This document shows positions 51,959 to 64,000 of a stretch of 64,000 bases of DNA, one piece after another. The translations under genes and the position numbers were made by a program. The notes under the pieces are model-generated. The model was given only the letters and a program-made list of their open reading frames with translations. It did not search any database and was not told the DNA's origin. Source of the DNA: Moringa oleifera (Eukaryota > Streptophyta > Magnoliopsida > Brassicales > Moringaceae); the NCBI GenBank assembly GCA_021397835.1, contig JAJFZO010000747.1:2358501-2422500 (forward strand), in the 5' to 3' direction. The stretch's first letter is position 1. Each line of letters opens with the position of its first letter.

Positions 51959-54623
51959 ATGGCAACAGATGAGTCCATGCATTCGAGCTCAAGCAATGAA
52001 GGAGACACAGTCTCGAACGATAAAGAATCAGAAGCTTCATCCAGCAAACGAGGAGGCTGGACTACTTTCCCCTTCATTGCTGGTATCTTTCCCACTCTTT
52101 CTCTCATGCCAAACACCTCGTTCTGTTTTTTAAAACTTGTTTTGATTAATTTCAGGGACACTGATGGGCCTGACACTTGCTGTGGGAGGATGGGCGACGA
52201 ACCTGGTTGTGTACCTGATAGACAAGTTCCATGTGAAGAGCATAGATGCTACTCAGATCTTCAACATGATGTGTGCCTGCAGCAGTCTGCTTCCTGTCAT
52301 AGCTGCAATTATCGCAGACTCTTTTTTAGGATGTTATTCTATCATCTGGATATCTTCTCTAGTCTCAGCCCTGGTAATAGCCTCTTTTATTACTCCAAAT
52401 CCGATCAAGAAAGATACAAGAAAAGTACAAAAACACTTAACTCTTCACTATCAATCACTTCTGATTCCTTTTGTTTGACGAAAAAGACAACCCAAAAGTT
52501 AACTTCTCATAATATTTCAATCAGAAGATTGGATAAAGTTTATGATAGTGGTTTCGAATGCAAGATTAGACGGTCTGAAGCCATCTCTTTCTTGACCAAC
52601 TTTTCTAACATGTTTGATAGGCCATAAATTTATTCCACTTGTGTCAGACCAATAAATATGTTCTTATAGTGACCTGACACACCAGCTCCATGAAACCCAT
52701 TATGGGAATAACATGCACACGTCTCACATTCTACAGGAGGCATATTCATTGCACGAAGATGCTCCACTAGTATAAAAGGATCAAGACATGAGTTACTTAG
52801 TATTATTAGTTTATCCTAATCATACAGTTTTATCGTAATCTGTATTTACATTACATCTGATTGTCAGATTTTTGCCGGATATTAGATTGAGAAGAGGCTT
52901 TACCGAATTAAAACCTGAATGAACAGCTACTTGTCTTTGAGTAACTATTTAGCCTAAAGTTTTCAGCTCGTGAACCACTGTTATATATGTTTGATATGTG
53001 ATCGTAACTCTTTCAGGGCATTACCCTTTTGTCCTTAACTTCCATGCTTGATTCCTTAAGGCCTCAACCTTGTGTAACTGGATCAAATTTGTGCCCGAAT
53101 GCATCGAAAATCCAATTTGCAGTCCTGTATTCCGGCTTAGCTCTGGCAGCTATAGGACTGGCAGGCACTCGCTTTACCATTGCAGCCATGGGAGCAGACC
53201 AGTTTGATAACCAGAAGGATCAAGGGACTTTCTTCAACTGGTTTACTGTCATCTTGTACAGCTCCACTGCATTTGGCGGCACAGTTCTTGTTTATGTTGA
53301 GGAAAATGTGAGCTGGGCATTAGGGTTCTGCCTATGTTTAGTGGTTAACATTATTGGCCTAGGCGTTTTCTTGTCAGGCACTCGTTACTATCGACCTGTT
53401 AGGCCCAAAGGGAGCCCGTTTACAAGCTTGGCTCGTGTTCTCGTCGCAGCCATCAGGAAGTGCAAGGTTCCTACTTCATCAAGAGGAGAAGATTACTACA
53501 ATGGACCAAATGGGGAAGTGGAGATGGTGGCTTCAGTGCCAAGTAAAAGCTTCAGGTACAATTTTCTTGAATCTTACCTCCTCAAAAATTTTCAAATTCT
53601 ACTAATTTGCAACAAGTAGCTTCCAGTTTATGGATAAAATCTTAACCTGATCTCTGAACTGTGTTGATCTTTTCAAAAAATGTTAAAAAATCAGTACAGT
53701 TAAGAAGACGTTGAAATTACAGACAGGCATTCTCACAATCTTGTGTCAAGAAATGCAGATTCTTTAACCGAGCGGCGCTGAAAACAGAAGGAGACACTAA
53801 ACCTGATGGCTCCGTGGCAAAAAAATGGAGGTTGTGCTCGGTACAACAAGTCGAAGACCTCAAAATCTTACTAAGAATTTTCCCAGTGTTGTCAAGCGCG
53901 ATCCTGTTATGCACCGGTGTGCCTGCTTTAGGCACCCTGACAGTCTTACAAGTCCTAACAGTGGATCGTCATCTCGGATCACACTTCAGAGTCCCTGCAG
54001 GATCCATGTCTGTCCTCATACTAACCTCTACCGTCATTACTCTCCCTCTCGTTGATCGTTTCCTTTACCCAAAATGGCAGAAGATGACACAAAAATCTCC
54101 AACACCTCTCCAACGTATAGTACTGGGTCACATCTTCAGCCTGATGGGAAGGGCTGTGGCAGCCCTGGTTGAGTCCAGACGGCTCAAAGTGGCTCGAACC
54201 TACCATGCAACCCACGAACCTGGTTCCACCATTCCCATGTTAGTCTTTTGGCTGGTGCCACAGTTGCTCGTGGTTGGCATGGGGGAAGCTTTCCATTATC
54301 CCGGACAAGTCACGTTTTACTATCAAGAATTTCCAAAATCTCTTCGAAGCACATCAACTGCAATGGTTTCAGTCGTGGTGGGGATTGCGTACTATTTGAG
54401 CACTGTCGTGATTGATCTTGTTCGGAGGATTACCAGCTGGTTGCCTGATGATATAAACAATGGAAGGCTTGACAACGTCTACTGGCTGTTTGCTGCCCTG
54501 GAAATGCTGAACTTTGGGTATTTTCTCGTTTGTGCTAAGTTCTATAATTATCGGAACTTAGAGAAGGAAACTGATAGGTTTCCGTCCAGTCAGTTTGATT
54601 CTGAGCATAACAGAAAGACATGA
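51959..54623 (+). CDS. NRT1/PTR family transporter, NPF2 (NAXT-like), copy 2
   Basis: Four exons (51959-52082, 52156-52373, 53017-53555, 53759-54623) encode 581 aa. Exons 2 and 3 are 218 and 539 bases, exactly the lengths in copy 1, which shows tandem duplication of one ancestral gene. The start is the ATG at 51959; the TTG at 51950 is not a start. The N-terminus is a Ser/Asp/Glu-rich tail, longer than in copy 1. Landmarks are KRGGWTTFPFIAG, GTRFTIAAMGADQFD, KSFRFFNRAALKTEGD and SWLPDDINNGRLDNVYW. Helix 1 again lacks ExxER (LAVGGWATNLVVYL). The pore region differs from copy 1: copy 1 SIFLGTPIAIQASL reads AILLCTGVPALGTL here, so the substrate may differ. Both genes look intact. Confidence 0.88.
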
Positions 54624-57070
54624 GAAGGAAAGACCTAACTGTTATTAGTGATGATCAATCAATAATATTACTATTTCATAGTTTTTAAAAAAAAAAATCT
54701 TGTGAAGGAGTACACGATATTAAAGATACCATAAAAAATCATATTAATTAATCATCTGAAAGCTAATAATGATAAAGATTGATATCTAAATTACATAAAA
54801 TATTATTTAATTTGATATTAATTATTATTGACACAATGAATTGGAGGAAAAAAAATTAAATCTCAAAATTTTTATATATTTTTTAACATATCATTTTAAT
54901 TATGTAATCTTTATCACTATTTAACCTTAGCCTTTTTAATATATAATTTTAATTTTACTTTAAAACATACAGTGCACGATTTTATACTTTTTGATGACCT
55001 CATTTACTTTACACTATGCATGATTAAAATATGTTTAAATTTTATATAACATCTTATTGATGAATTGGTAATCAATATGAGATCTGATCTATTTTTTAGA
55101 ATCTTAAAAATGAAGCAGTACCATTATCAATTTACCAATTTATTAAAATACAAAATTAACACAAACTTTACTATTTTATTTTTGTTAAAAATCTTTACGT
55201 AATTGAAAATTTTGACTAATTAAAGATTGATTTTAAGCCGAATGAAAATGGTGGAATGAAGTGAGCTTATGGAATCAATGCCATGCAGAATGATTGATGC
55301 ATTACTAATTAAAAGTTGCTTAATTATAAGGTAAAAGTGACATTACATTATTGCCTTTTGGATCGTCACTTAAGTTGCCTTGTAATTACTGCTTAAGCAA
55401 TCTTAATAGCCAAATTAAGTTGACTTAAGAGAGATGCTTATGAGGAATAAAAATAAGCATATACTTTTCTCTTAGTATATATCTTAATAAACTAAACCCA
55501 CTTTTTGTTAGCATCCTATTCTAAATTAAGTATCATCTCCTTCTTCCTTTCACACTTACACTCAATCTTAGTTTAATACAATTTTCCTTTTAGGTTTGCC
55601 ATTAATATCGAATATTTTATTAACCGAAACCTTTGAGAATCCATAATCATGTTTTACTATATTGATTTATTTTTATTGATATATAAAAAATAGATAATTT
55701 TTTATAATTTATTATGTTAATATAAAAATAATAAATAAGTTTTAATTATTTATTTTATTAAACTATTAAGTATAGATAAATATTTTTTAAATGGTCAATA
55801 TAAATCATACGAGCAGAAGATTTAATTTAAAAATTATATAGGAATAAATAGTGCTGAATTTTTTTAAAAATCTTAAAAAGCTGTATTTTAACAATCATTA
55901 TATATATAAAAACACAAACTACTAATTTTATTAAGTTTTTATGTGTTATAATCTTTTTAAAACCACGATTTGAATAGGAGAATCTTGATCGATTTCGGGT
56001 TAGAATGTTCTAATGACATAAGCTCGCTGCTTTGAAGGTAAAGTCCTGATGTGTTAAGGGTTAGAATGTTCTAATGACATAAGCTCGCTGCTTTGAAGGT
56101 AAAGTCCTGATGTGTTAAGGGTTCAGGGCTGGTGACAGGAAGAGCTCCTGTTGGTGCTCCATTAATCAGACTGTTTATCACTTTGAAACAACAAGAACAG
56201 GCATATGGGTTTCTCATCAGCCTGTCTCCTTTCTCTATTACCATTTTGTAACTTCATTGAATTTTCAAGACATTTAGAGTTTGTTGGATCATAAGATACT
56301 TGTTCTTCTTCACCAGAGCTAGCTTTAATTTCTTCTCTATCTTACAGACAACTTGATCTGAGTCTGGTTCCCCAAACTGCAAGTGATGTCATGAGAACAT
56401 GCATGACCCAGTTATCTATCTTGATTAATTCATCAAAAAGAATTTATAACTTCTTAGATCAACAGGATTTTTATCTGAGAATGAATTAACATCTGCCCTG
56501 AAAGTTTCTTCATTAGCCAGAAATCTCTTATGTAGCATTTGCATTCAAGCTAACCAAAGCCAATAATCAAAAAGAAAACCCTGGAAATTTTCCTTCTCTG
56601 AAAACTTGATTTTCGTAAATACTGAGGCCTGACTGCATTACAGGCATAAGCCAAACCTGTCTGCTCAATCTGCCTTTCTGAATATAGAAGTTCTGACTAT
56701 GCAGGTAACCCTGTCTGATTTCATTGGACATGAACCATTACCACCCTCAAGCTATGTTTCTTGCAAAATGGTCCTGAAATTCTTGCAAGAAAGGATCTCT
56801 TTCTTTTTTCTTTAATGTGTGTAACTCATCAGTCACTAAATATAAGAGATCCTATGCATGCTTATAAAACCAGGGCCAAGAACCAGGCAAGTCATGACAT
56901 TTTTACTGAATATAAACCCCAACAATTTATAATCAACCATGCGTTTAATGTACAAATCTCAAGGAAAAAATCCATGAAATGTAGTTTTTGGGTAAAATCA
57001 GCCTGATTATCAGTTGAAAATCCAGCTTCCTGAACTGGATTCTTCTCAATCAGTTTCCTATTTTATACAA
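54624..57070. other. Intergenic region after NPF copy 2
   Basis: 54640-55980 is AT-rich and includes the repeat at 55022-55100 related to 10376-10455. A perfect 61-base tandem duplication sits at 55997-56118. 56120-57070 has ordinary composition and no recognised gene; an 81-codon ORF at 56761-57006 has no domain. The 3' UTR of the RRM-like gene probably occupies the last part on the minus strand. Confidence 0.5.
55997..56118. repeat. Perfect 61-bp tandem duplication
   Basis: Two copies, 55997-56057 and 56058-56118, are identical at every base and are followed by the first five bases of a third unit (GGGTT). The unit begins GGGTTAGAATGTTC and ends GATGTGTTAA. Full identity points to a recent event, or to an assembly artefact. 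Confidence 0.95.
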
Positions 57071-58083
57071 CTAATTAAGCTGCTGGCCTGCTGCTGCTTT
57101 CTGTGAATGTTCTTGGTGATGTTTCAGGACGAAACGTCTGGCCCAAGCATCTTTTCCATTGATGGATAACTTCGCCAATTCATTCCCTCCCAGAATTTCA
57201 TGGATCACAGAGGGAGATAGAACAACTACACGAGCAAACAGAGCCTGAGGATGGACTTTCATATGGATTGACTCAACACAGTTCCCATATTTCCTACACC
57301 AAATATAACAGGATGAGCTCTTCAGTTTGTCTGAAAAGAAAGTGAAAAGATTGATCAGGAGTACCTTGTAATGAAGCTTTGAAGCTCCTTTCTTGAAATT
57401 GGACGACCTTTGGAGAAGGTAATGAAAAGGGTACGATCAGTTTCAGGAATTTTAGACAAAACTTGCTTCACATTAGCTGATTGGTTACCAGCAACAATAG
57501 GGTATCCATTGCCTTGCCCATTGGAGGAGTGCTGTTTCCGAAATCCACCATTAATGGCCAAAGGTTCAAACCCATTAGGAACTATATCGCTGAATGCTCT
57601 CTCACAGACATTCTTCACAAATCTTTCTATCTCCCTCACACCTCTTTCCCTGTTATGATACACAAATCTCGCACAGAAATCTTCCCCAATTAGTCTACGC
57701 ATCACAGGGACCTTATCATCGACATTCCTTAAGGGTTCTCGGATCAAAGAGTTCAGGCAGGTAATGGCCTCGTTTGCTAACCCATTAAGCAGTTCGATGG
57801 GCAATTCTTGCAAGTTGAACACGAAGTTTCTGCAACCTTTTCTTTCGAGCCACATCCAGAAGGCCACGACTTTCTTGGACTCATAAGGATCGAACTCAAG
57901 AGCATGAACCAGTCGCCAGTACAACCGGCGGTCTATTGTGTGAAAGGCTCGGAGTTCTTGGAGGGTAAACTCAGAAGCCATAGCCATTGAAGAGTTTTGC
58001 TGGTTTCTTGTCAGTCTTGGGTTAAGGCTTTGAATGGGTTTAGAGCTAATGGTTCTCTTGGGGATGTGATTATGAAGCGGCAT
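57071..58083 (-). CDS. Plant protein with a divergent RRM-like C-terminal domain
   Basis: Two exons, 58083-57365 and 57293-57071, joined in phase, encode 313 aa. The N-terminal half (about residues 40-150) is an alpha-helical block with LYWRLVHALEFDPYESKKVVAFWMWLE, a pattern I recall from plant proteins annotated as nucleotide-binding alpha-beta plait or RRM-related. The C-terminal part (about 216-295) has RRM spacing: TLFITFSKGRPIS as strand 1, KYGNCVESIHM as strand 2, and a LFARVVVL strand. The strand-3 RNP1 aromatic signature is weak, so RNA binding is not assured. The family often begins near MAS followed by this block, so the internal Met of MAMASEF (57994) may be the true start instead of 58083. 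The exact function is unknown. Introns elsewhere in the leader cannot be judged. Confidence 0.6.
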
Positions 58084-58189
58084 TCAATTCTTGTTATCAG
58101 AGGGAGTTTCCAATGCATGAGAAAGTTGAAAGTTGAAAAAGCAGTGAAGGAAGAGAAGGTTCAGTGGAAGGTCGCAATTACATAGAGAA

Positions 58190-59111
58190 GCCTAAAGGAC
58201 AAATAAATACCTTTGCCTGCAAGTAACTCGCTCAAATATTCAAAGGGCACTTGCCCTAATTTATGGTGCTCGGGGCCAAATTAACCCCAGAGACAACAAT
58301 CCAGTTCTTTCCACATTTCCCAAAGAAGGAATTCTGGAAATGGAAATAATCACAAGAGGATATTAATGGGGAAGATTTTAGGTTTCTAGTTTTGTACATA
58401 AAGCAGATCAAATGTACAGTGGAGGGATAAGGGATCAAATTTTGAAAAGATGTGAGTGGTGTCTATCTTTTAAAAAGATACTTAAACATAATAATTTATA
58501 AAATTGCTAATTAATTTTTATATGAATATATAAATTATTTAAAAATTAGAGTAAAAATCATTTTAAATAAATTAAATTGAATACATACGATTTGATTATT
58601 AAAATATTATTTTTATCTTTAATTATATCATAATAAATTACAATTTTAAAAAAATATAACAAAATTTACCTACTTATTTTGTTTAGCTACATGTGTAAAT
58701 ATCTTAATCAAATTAATCAAAGAATCATATTCTTACCAGTAATAATTCTTGGGGATAAACGCTACTTATTCATGCCAGCTACAGATAAAAGCAAAGTCTA
58801 TATCACACAAAGCTACTGATTGTTTCAAAAAGAGATGATTCATTTTATTAATTTTATGATTTGCTGAAGAGAGTCAACTGCTAAGGAAGTTCATGGAACA
58901 AGTCCGTGGGTCAATAATACAACAAAACATACACTTACATGATGATTTCATGGAACCAGAAAAAGAACCAAAGAATTTTCTTCAATGCCATTGCCTGAGC
59001 AGCTCAGACAGGCAATTAGAATGTCTCAGAGAATTGTTGTTACATGTCTGATTCTTATATCAGGCACATTGTTAGTGATGAAGAATGGTCAGAAGAAACC
59101 CATCTCTTCAA
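58190..59111. other. Intergenic region between the two minus-strand genes
   Basis: 58190-58450 is probably the upstream region of the RRM-like gene. 58460-58740 is AT-rich. From about 58740 the sequence is mixed and includes the 3' UTR of the gene that ends at 59112. No other gene was seen. Confidence 0.5.
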
Positions 59112-62100
59112 TCAATCAGAACTAGGTGGGGCACTAATGTTGGTGAATTTTGTACAGTCGAATGGTCCGATCCCTTGATTGTTTCGCTTCACCTGAAGGC
59201 CGTAGAGACCATAAAGAGCAAAACAGAATACTATTAGTACAGGAAACTAAGATTAAGTTTGCAAGACAAAAGAGAAACAGAAAACAGAAGATATGTGACA
59301 GATGTAAAGATATGGTCTAAATTTATTTTCATTGTCCTGTTAGAAATCAGGATGGATAAGAATGTGGGTAATAGCAGGCAGGCCAGGCACATTTCATGAA
59401 AGATCCAGTAATATATAGAAGGATTTAAGTAGAAGACTGAGCAATTTAGATACCTATTGGAAGAAATTTATGTGCTCACAGTAAATGTAGCAAGAGCCCT
59501 ATAGGAAAGTGGGAATTAATTGCTTAATGTACTAGTATTACTAACAGTTTTCACTTTAACAGTGAAGTTAGATCTGGAGAAAAATAACAAAGCAGGAGTC
59601 CTGAATAATGTAAGTTAAGAAGTCAAGCATTGAGTAGCAGTATGAGGATGCTTAGGGATGTTGTCCAAAAGAAGAAAAGATTTCCAATATATAAGGAAAT
59701 CATCAATTCGGTAACAGTATCCTTCTTCCAATTTGGAGTAGTATAAATCACAAAAGGCTAGAACGAAACCATTTGCAACAGTTCATGAAGAAGAATTACC
59801 AAGCAATAATAATTTAGAATACTGGTTAAAGATATCAAGTACCTGCCAGAAACTTTAGCATGGGAGAGGTATACAACTATACAAGTCATGGAAAAAACAT
59901 AAAAATTTCACAGAAGATGGCCTCAGCCATAATTAGTTGGATTCAGCTAAATGAAGTCTTTTTCACCTTTCAGTTTTATCAAGACCTAACTCCTAACTTG
60001 ACTTGGTTACTGAAGATTCATTCTTCAGGACAATGTTTTAATCCCTTCAAGAAATTTTATTTTACATACAAGTCTTGATGTTTTATTGGTTAGTCTTAAT
60101 TGAAGAATTGATATTAGGATCACAGTGAGTTCTGATAACATCTATTCAATTTAATATATAAATTTGTTACCAAGAACAATGAAATGGAATAATTAGGAAT
60201 TAGGACAATACCGGGGACCATGGACCAGGTTCAGGGAGAGACTTCTCTGGAGGAGAATTTTGCACAGCACCACTTTTCAAGGTCAGAATTTCCTGTAAAA
60301 AAAGAACTTAGCATAAATCATCTTAAGAACTTAGCAGCTACTTCATACTCTACTAATAGCTACTTCATAAATCAAAATTTTACTAATAACTACTCCATAA
60401 ATCAAAATTTTACTATTAGATAATTCGTAAATCAAACAAAGAGTTAGTAAGCGATGCAAAAAGATTTTAAGTGGAAACTTCTGAGGTCCACATTCAATGA
60501 TTTTCAGGATAGAGTGAAATTATTAACCAACCTCTCCAGCAGCTTCAAATGCTGCTAACCATTCTTCAGAAAATGGAATAGCATCCAGTCGAGGCCTTAT
60601 CACAAGCGCATCTGGCTTCTTATCATTCCCAGCCATCCTGCTTCCATAAGAACAAAAATCAGATATAGGGAACAAGCAGAAAACAGGAAATGACAGACAT
60701 GTAAAGACTAATAGGAATCATCTAAATTAAGATACTCACAGTGACCTTGTTGCAACCTTATCTTCTGAGGTATGCCTTGCATTACACAATTCATGCTGAT
60801 TTCCACTTTTAGGGCCATTACTACTTCGAGAAATGTTAGTTTCAGCTTCCTTTGGCAGGCTATTATTCTCTGGTACATTGACTTCCATATGTTGTATGAT
60901 ATTTCCATTTGACAAAATTTGACTTGTTTCAACCAACAATCCTGATGCCCCACTCCAAGAGCAAAATGCCTTGGAATTGCAACTATCTAGTGCCTCTGAA
61001 TCATATTCTTCATCCATGGGAGATGAATGAAGTTCTGAAGAAGTCAGTTGACCACTAGGCTCACTGTCATGCCCCAATTTCATGTCAACATTACATTTAA
61101 GATTTTCAGATTTCCTAATCTCGACAAAGCCTGACTTTAAATCATCCTCAGGTAGGTACCCAGCCTTTTCATACACACCTACACCACGACTTTGAGCTGT
61201 AGAGGCTAATGGAACACAAATGGTGGAACTGTGTAATTCACTTCCACCAGTACCAGATTGTTCAGCAATATCAAAATTACCTCCAGTGAGATTTCCCTGA
61301 AATTCTTCAGGAAGAATGTTGTTTAGAAACAACTTGCCATAGTTGCCTGTTGAAACTTGTCCAACTGTAAGACCAGGATTTTGATGCCCAACGTTCTCTT
61401 CAGATTGTTCATTGGCATCATTAACACCAACTGAAGATATGCTAATCACTGCAGAATTGCTAAAGTTACTGTTGCAGCTTTCTGAAGAGGGCAATGGCAC
61501 ATTTCCAACAACGGATTCAAATTCAGCAATCTCATTCGGTTGCTCTTTGCATTCAAGTTGAGATTGAATTCCTCTTTCAGAAGGACCTTTGACTTTAGGA
61601 CTCACAGCTGTACTGTTTCCACCATCAAATTTCCTGAACTCTTGGAAAGAAAGTCTCCCTTCAGAGAAGACACCATGAGACATTTTTGGACTCTGATTCC
61701 TTGGCAGAGATGTTTTGTCAACTTCAATGGAGGAAGACAGTGTCAGCTTATGTTGCTCAAGGGACTGTTTGATGAGGGCATGCTTACCACTTAAACTGTC
61801 TATGTGCATTTCCAAAACACCCTGATCAGGATAATAAAGGTCTTCTCCAGGTTGTAGATCAGGGATTGCACTGTGGTTCTTCACTGATGGACTATGTTGT
61901 TTGTCTTCCATGTCTTTGTGCTCAGTTATAAGACTTACCCCATAGCCAACATCAACTTGCATTTCAGGGATAAGTTCAGATGTGAAACATAGATCTTCTG
62001 CTTCCCCTCCACTGGCCTCTCCACTATTTGGAAGAACTTCAGTGATGTCAATCTCAGAAACTCTTCCTATACTACCTATTTGATCTTTGCCCATTCGTTC

Positions 62101-64000
62101 TGATTGAGAAGAAGTAGCCTTTCCACTAAGCTCCATGTCATGCCCAAGCTGCTCGTAAGTTGAATCTGATCCAGCAACCTCTACATGATGGCACTCTGTT
62201 TCCGGACAACCCTGGATTGCCTGAGATGGCGGACAAAGGGCAGCTGTACTTTTCAATTCACTTTCATCAGCTCTTTCTATGGCAACACATTTATCACTCT
62301 GAGGGACATTCTCCACTTGGGACGCTTCATCAGAAAGTCCATCTGCTTCATGTAGGTGCGATCCATAGCTCCCCATGGAAATTTGGCCTGCTAGAAGGCA
62401 GGGATTTGCAAGCTCATGATCTCCAAATTTTTCAGGGCCAACATCAAAGCTTACCACCTGTTGCTTAGTCAAAACTGAAGTATTAATGATCTTTCTACCA
62501 TGTTCAAGTGATAGATTAGCATCCAAAGTTTGTACTTGTGCATCTCCAACATACAAATTCTCTCTAAAGTCGTCAATGTTGCTAGCACTATCTTTTGCTT
62601 GTTCTTTAACTCCTAAATAAGATAAACCAACAGATCTTTCAAGTTTTCCAGTACTGCAAACCTGCTTCTGAGAGTTGGTTGTATTAAGCTCTTGAAGGTC
62701 TTTGGAAGACTCACCATCGTTAACCATGGGACCTTTCTTTACCTCTGATCTCTGACTCTCTCCATTTATATAATGATCTCTTGCATCTCTTGCAAAGATG
62801 CAAGGCTTCATGTTCTCATGTTGATCTTGGCTTCGATCATTGACAACAGATGCACTGCTCAACAACATATCGTTTGATTTTGAAGAAACATGGGCACCAT
62901 AACTATGGGCATCATCAGGCCGTGGCACTGAAGAGAAACCATGATTCTTAATTGCAGAATCACACTGTTCCACTTTTGCAGGTTGGTCCTGAATCAAACC
63001 ATTGGTCCCAGGAAAAAAATTCACTTGCATTGCAAGAGTAACATGAGAAGTAAAATGAGAATTTTCTGATCTAGTGCCACTCAGATCTCCATATTTAACC
63101 TCATCAACCCTCCCGCGATCATCTTTCTTCGTTTGTTCACTACATAAAAGCAATTCGTTATTGTTACTCAGCAGTTCTTTATCCTCCAAGCGAGAAATCT
63201 TCCCAATTTTACACGGTTCTCCATGAGCCAAAGATTGTTGATCTGCATCATCATGAATGCCACATTGTTGTCGTTCATTAGTGGTTTCAGAACTGTTAGG
63301 AATGCATGGCAAGGTAAATTCCACTTTCAGAATATCTTTTTGGGAGTTAAGTATTGTGTTTTCATATGAAGCAGTGGAAACGGTAGATGTAGAAGAACAT
63401 CCTGCACTTTTGCTTGAGATCCTTATATTTCCAATTGTTGCCACATCATTAATCAGCTCAGCTACTTTTCCGGGTGTGGGTGGGGGCCTCAAACTAGTAT
63501 AATTGACGAGTTTCCTCAAATCTGGAATATTAGACCGGCAAAGATTGCAAGGCTGAGTGCTTCTCTCAACTGAACCATGTGAAGCTGAAAGTTTTGACTG
63601 CAAAACAACTCTCATGGATAAAAAGAAGGAAAAAAATGAGTTCTCAATCTGAAACCTTCACACACTAAAGCAGAACTAATTATTTGTGTAAATATGTTGT
63701 GATGTACATATTTGTAAAACCAACCTGAGTAAAAAATCCCAGTGACGGAGATGGCATCCTTAAACCTGATGGTTTCACTGTTTGGAGGTGTGCATACTGC
63801 ATGCTCCCACCAATGTTGCAACTATTTTTAGGAAGAGAAATTGCAATGTTACTAGAACCAGCATCAGGGCCACTTGATGCATGACCAGTAGATGGAAGTG
63901 CCAGATCTGACTCAACTTTGATGCCATTGGTTGCCTTGGTATCCAGTGGATGCTGCTGCAAGTTGGCTGAGGAATGAGTTTGTGACTCTGAGCTGACCTG
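59112..64000 (-). CDS. Long Ser/Asn/Glu-rich plant protein of unknown function, 5' end missing
   Basis: Exons on the minus strand: 64000-63725 (open at the window edge), 63597-60740, 60637-60532, 60292-60212 and 59192-59112. Together they give 1133 residues ending in a stop at 59114-59112, all in phase. The large central exon is low-complexity and acidic, and looks disordered; no fold is visible in it. Two short parts look conserved in plants. One is VKPSGLRMPSPSLGFF followed by a CNLCRSNIPDLRKL block with two cysteines. The other is the C-terminus: VIRPRLDAIPFSEEWLAAFE, SPPEKSLPEPGPWSPV and NNQGIGPFDCTKFTN, spread over the last four exons. I recall the C-terminal motif from uncharacterised plant proteins but cannot assign a name or role. 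The N-terminus lies beyond the right edge. Confidence 0.7.

Overview
This is a nuclear genome segment from a flowering plant, a eudicot and probably a rosid. The evidence is spliced genes with GT-AG introns, plant-only families (AP2/TOE, NPF transporters, MPK3, cytosolic APX), a Ty1/copia element with a plant-type primer site, and very AT-rich intergenic DNA. The species cannot be fixed from sequence alone. There are no operons, CRISPR arrays, phage or bacterial systems, and I found no convincing new multi-gene system.

Layout, left to right. 1-4.7 kb is AT-rich intergenic DNA. 4.7-9.1 kb (+) holds a RAP2-7/TOE1-type AP2 repressor of flowering with a miR172 target site and a leader carrying four short uORFs. 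9.1-16.1 kb is mostly AT-rich. 16.1-23.4 kb (-) holds a 1027-aa NOT4/CNOT4 RING E3 ligase with introns in both UTRs. 23.4-30.0 kb is AT-rich, with one denser island (28.5-29.4 kb) that may be an extra upstream exon or promoter. 30.0-32.8 kb (+) is a 250-aa cytosolic ascorbate peroxidase. 32.9-37.9 kb (+) is a decayed full-length Tnt1-like copia retrotransposon. 40.3-43.7 kb (+) is MPK3. 47.4-50.6 and 51.96-54.6 kb (+) are two tandem NPF2/NAXT-like transporters, with a relic of a third copy near 45.2 kb. 57.07-58.1 kb (-) is a divergent RRM-like protein gene. 59.1-64.0 kb (-) is the 3' part of a long Ser-rich plant protein of unknown function that runs off the right edge.

The genes are individually regulated and do not form a cluster, apart from the tandem NPF pair. 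MPK3, cytosolic APX and NOT4 all touch stress signalling or RNA turnover, but their adjacency looks like chance. Exon boundaries were read by eye from splice signals, reading-frame continuity and family knowledge; every spliced frame reported as complete closes exactly in phase.
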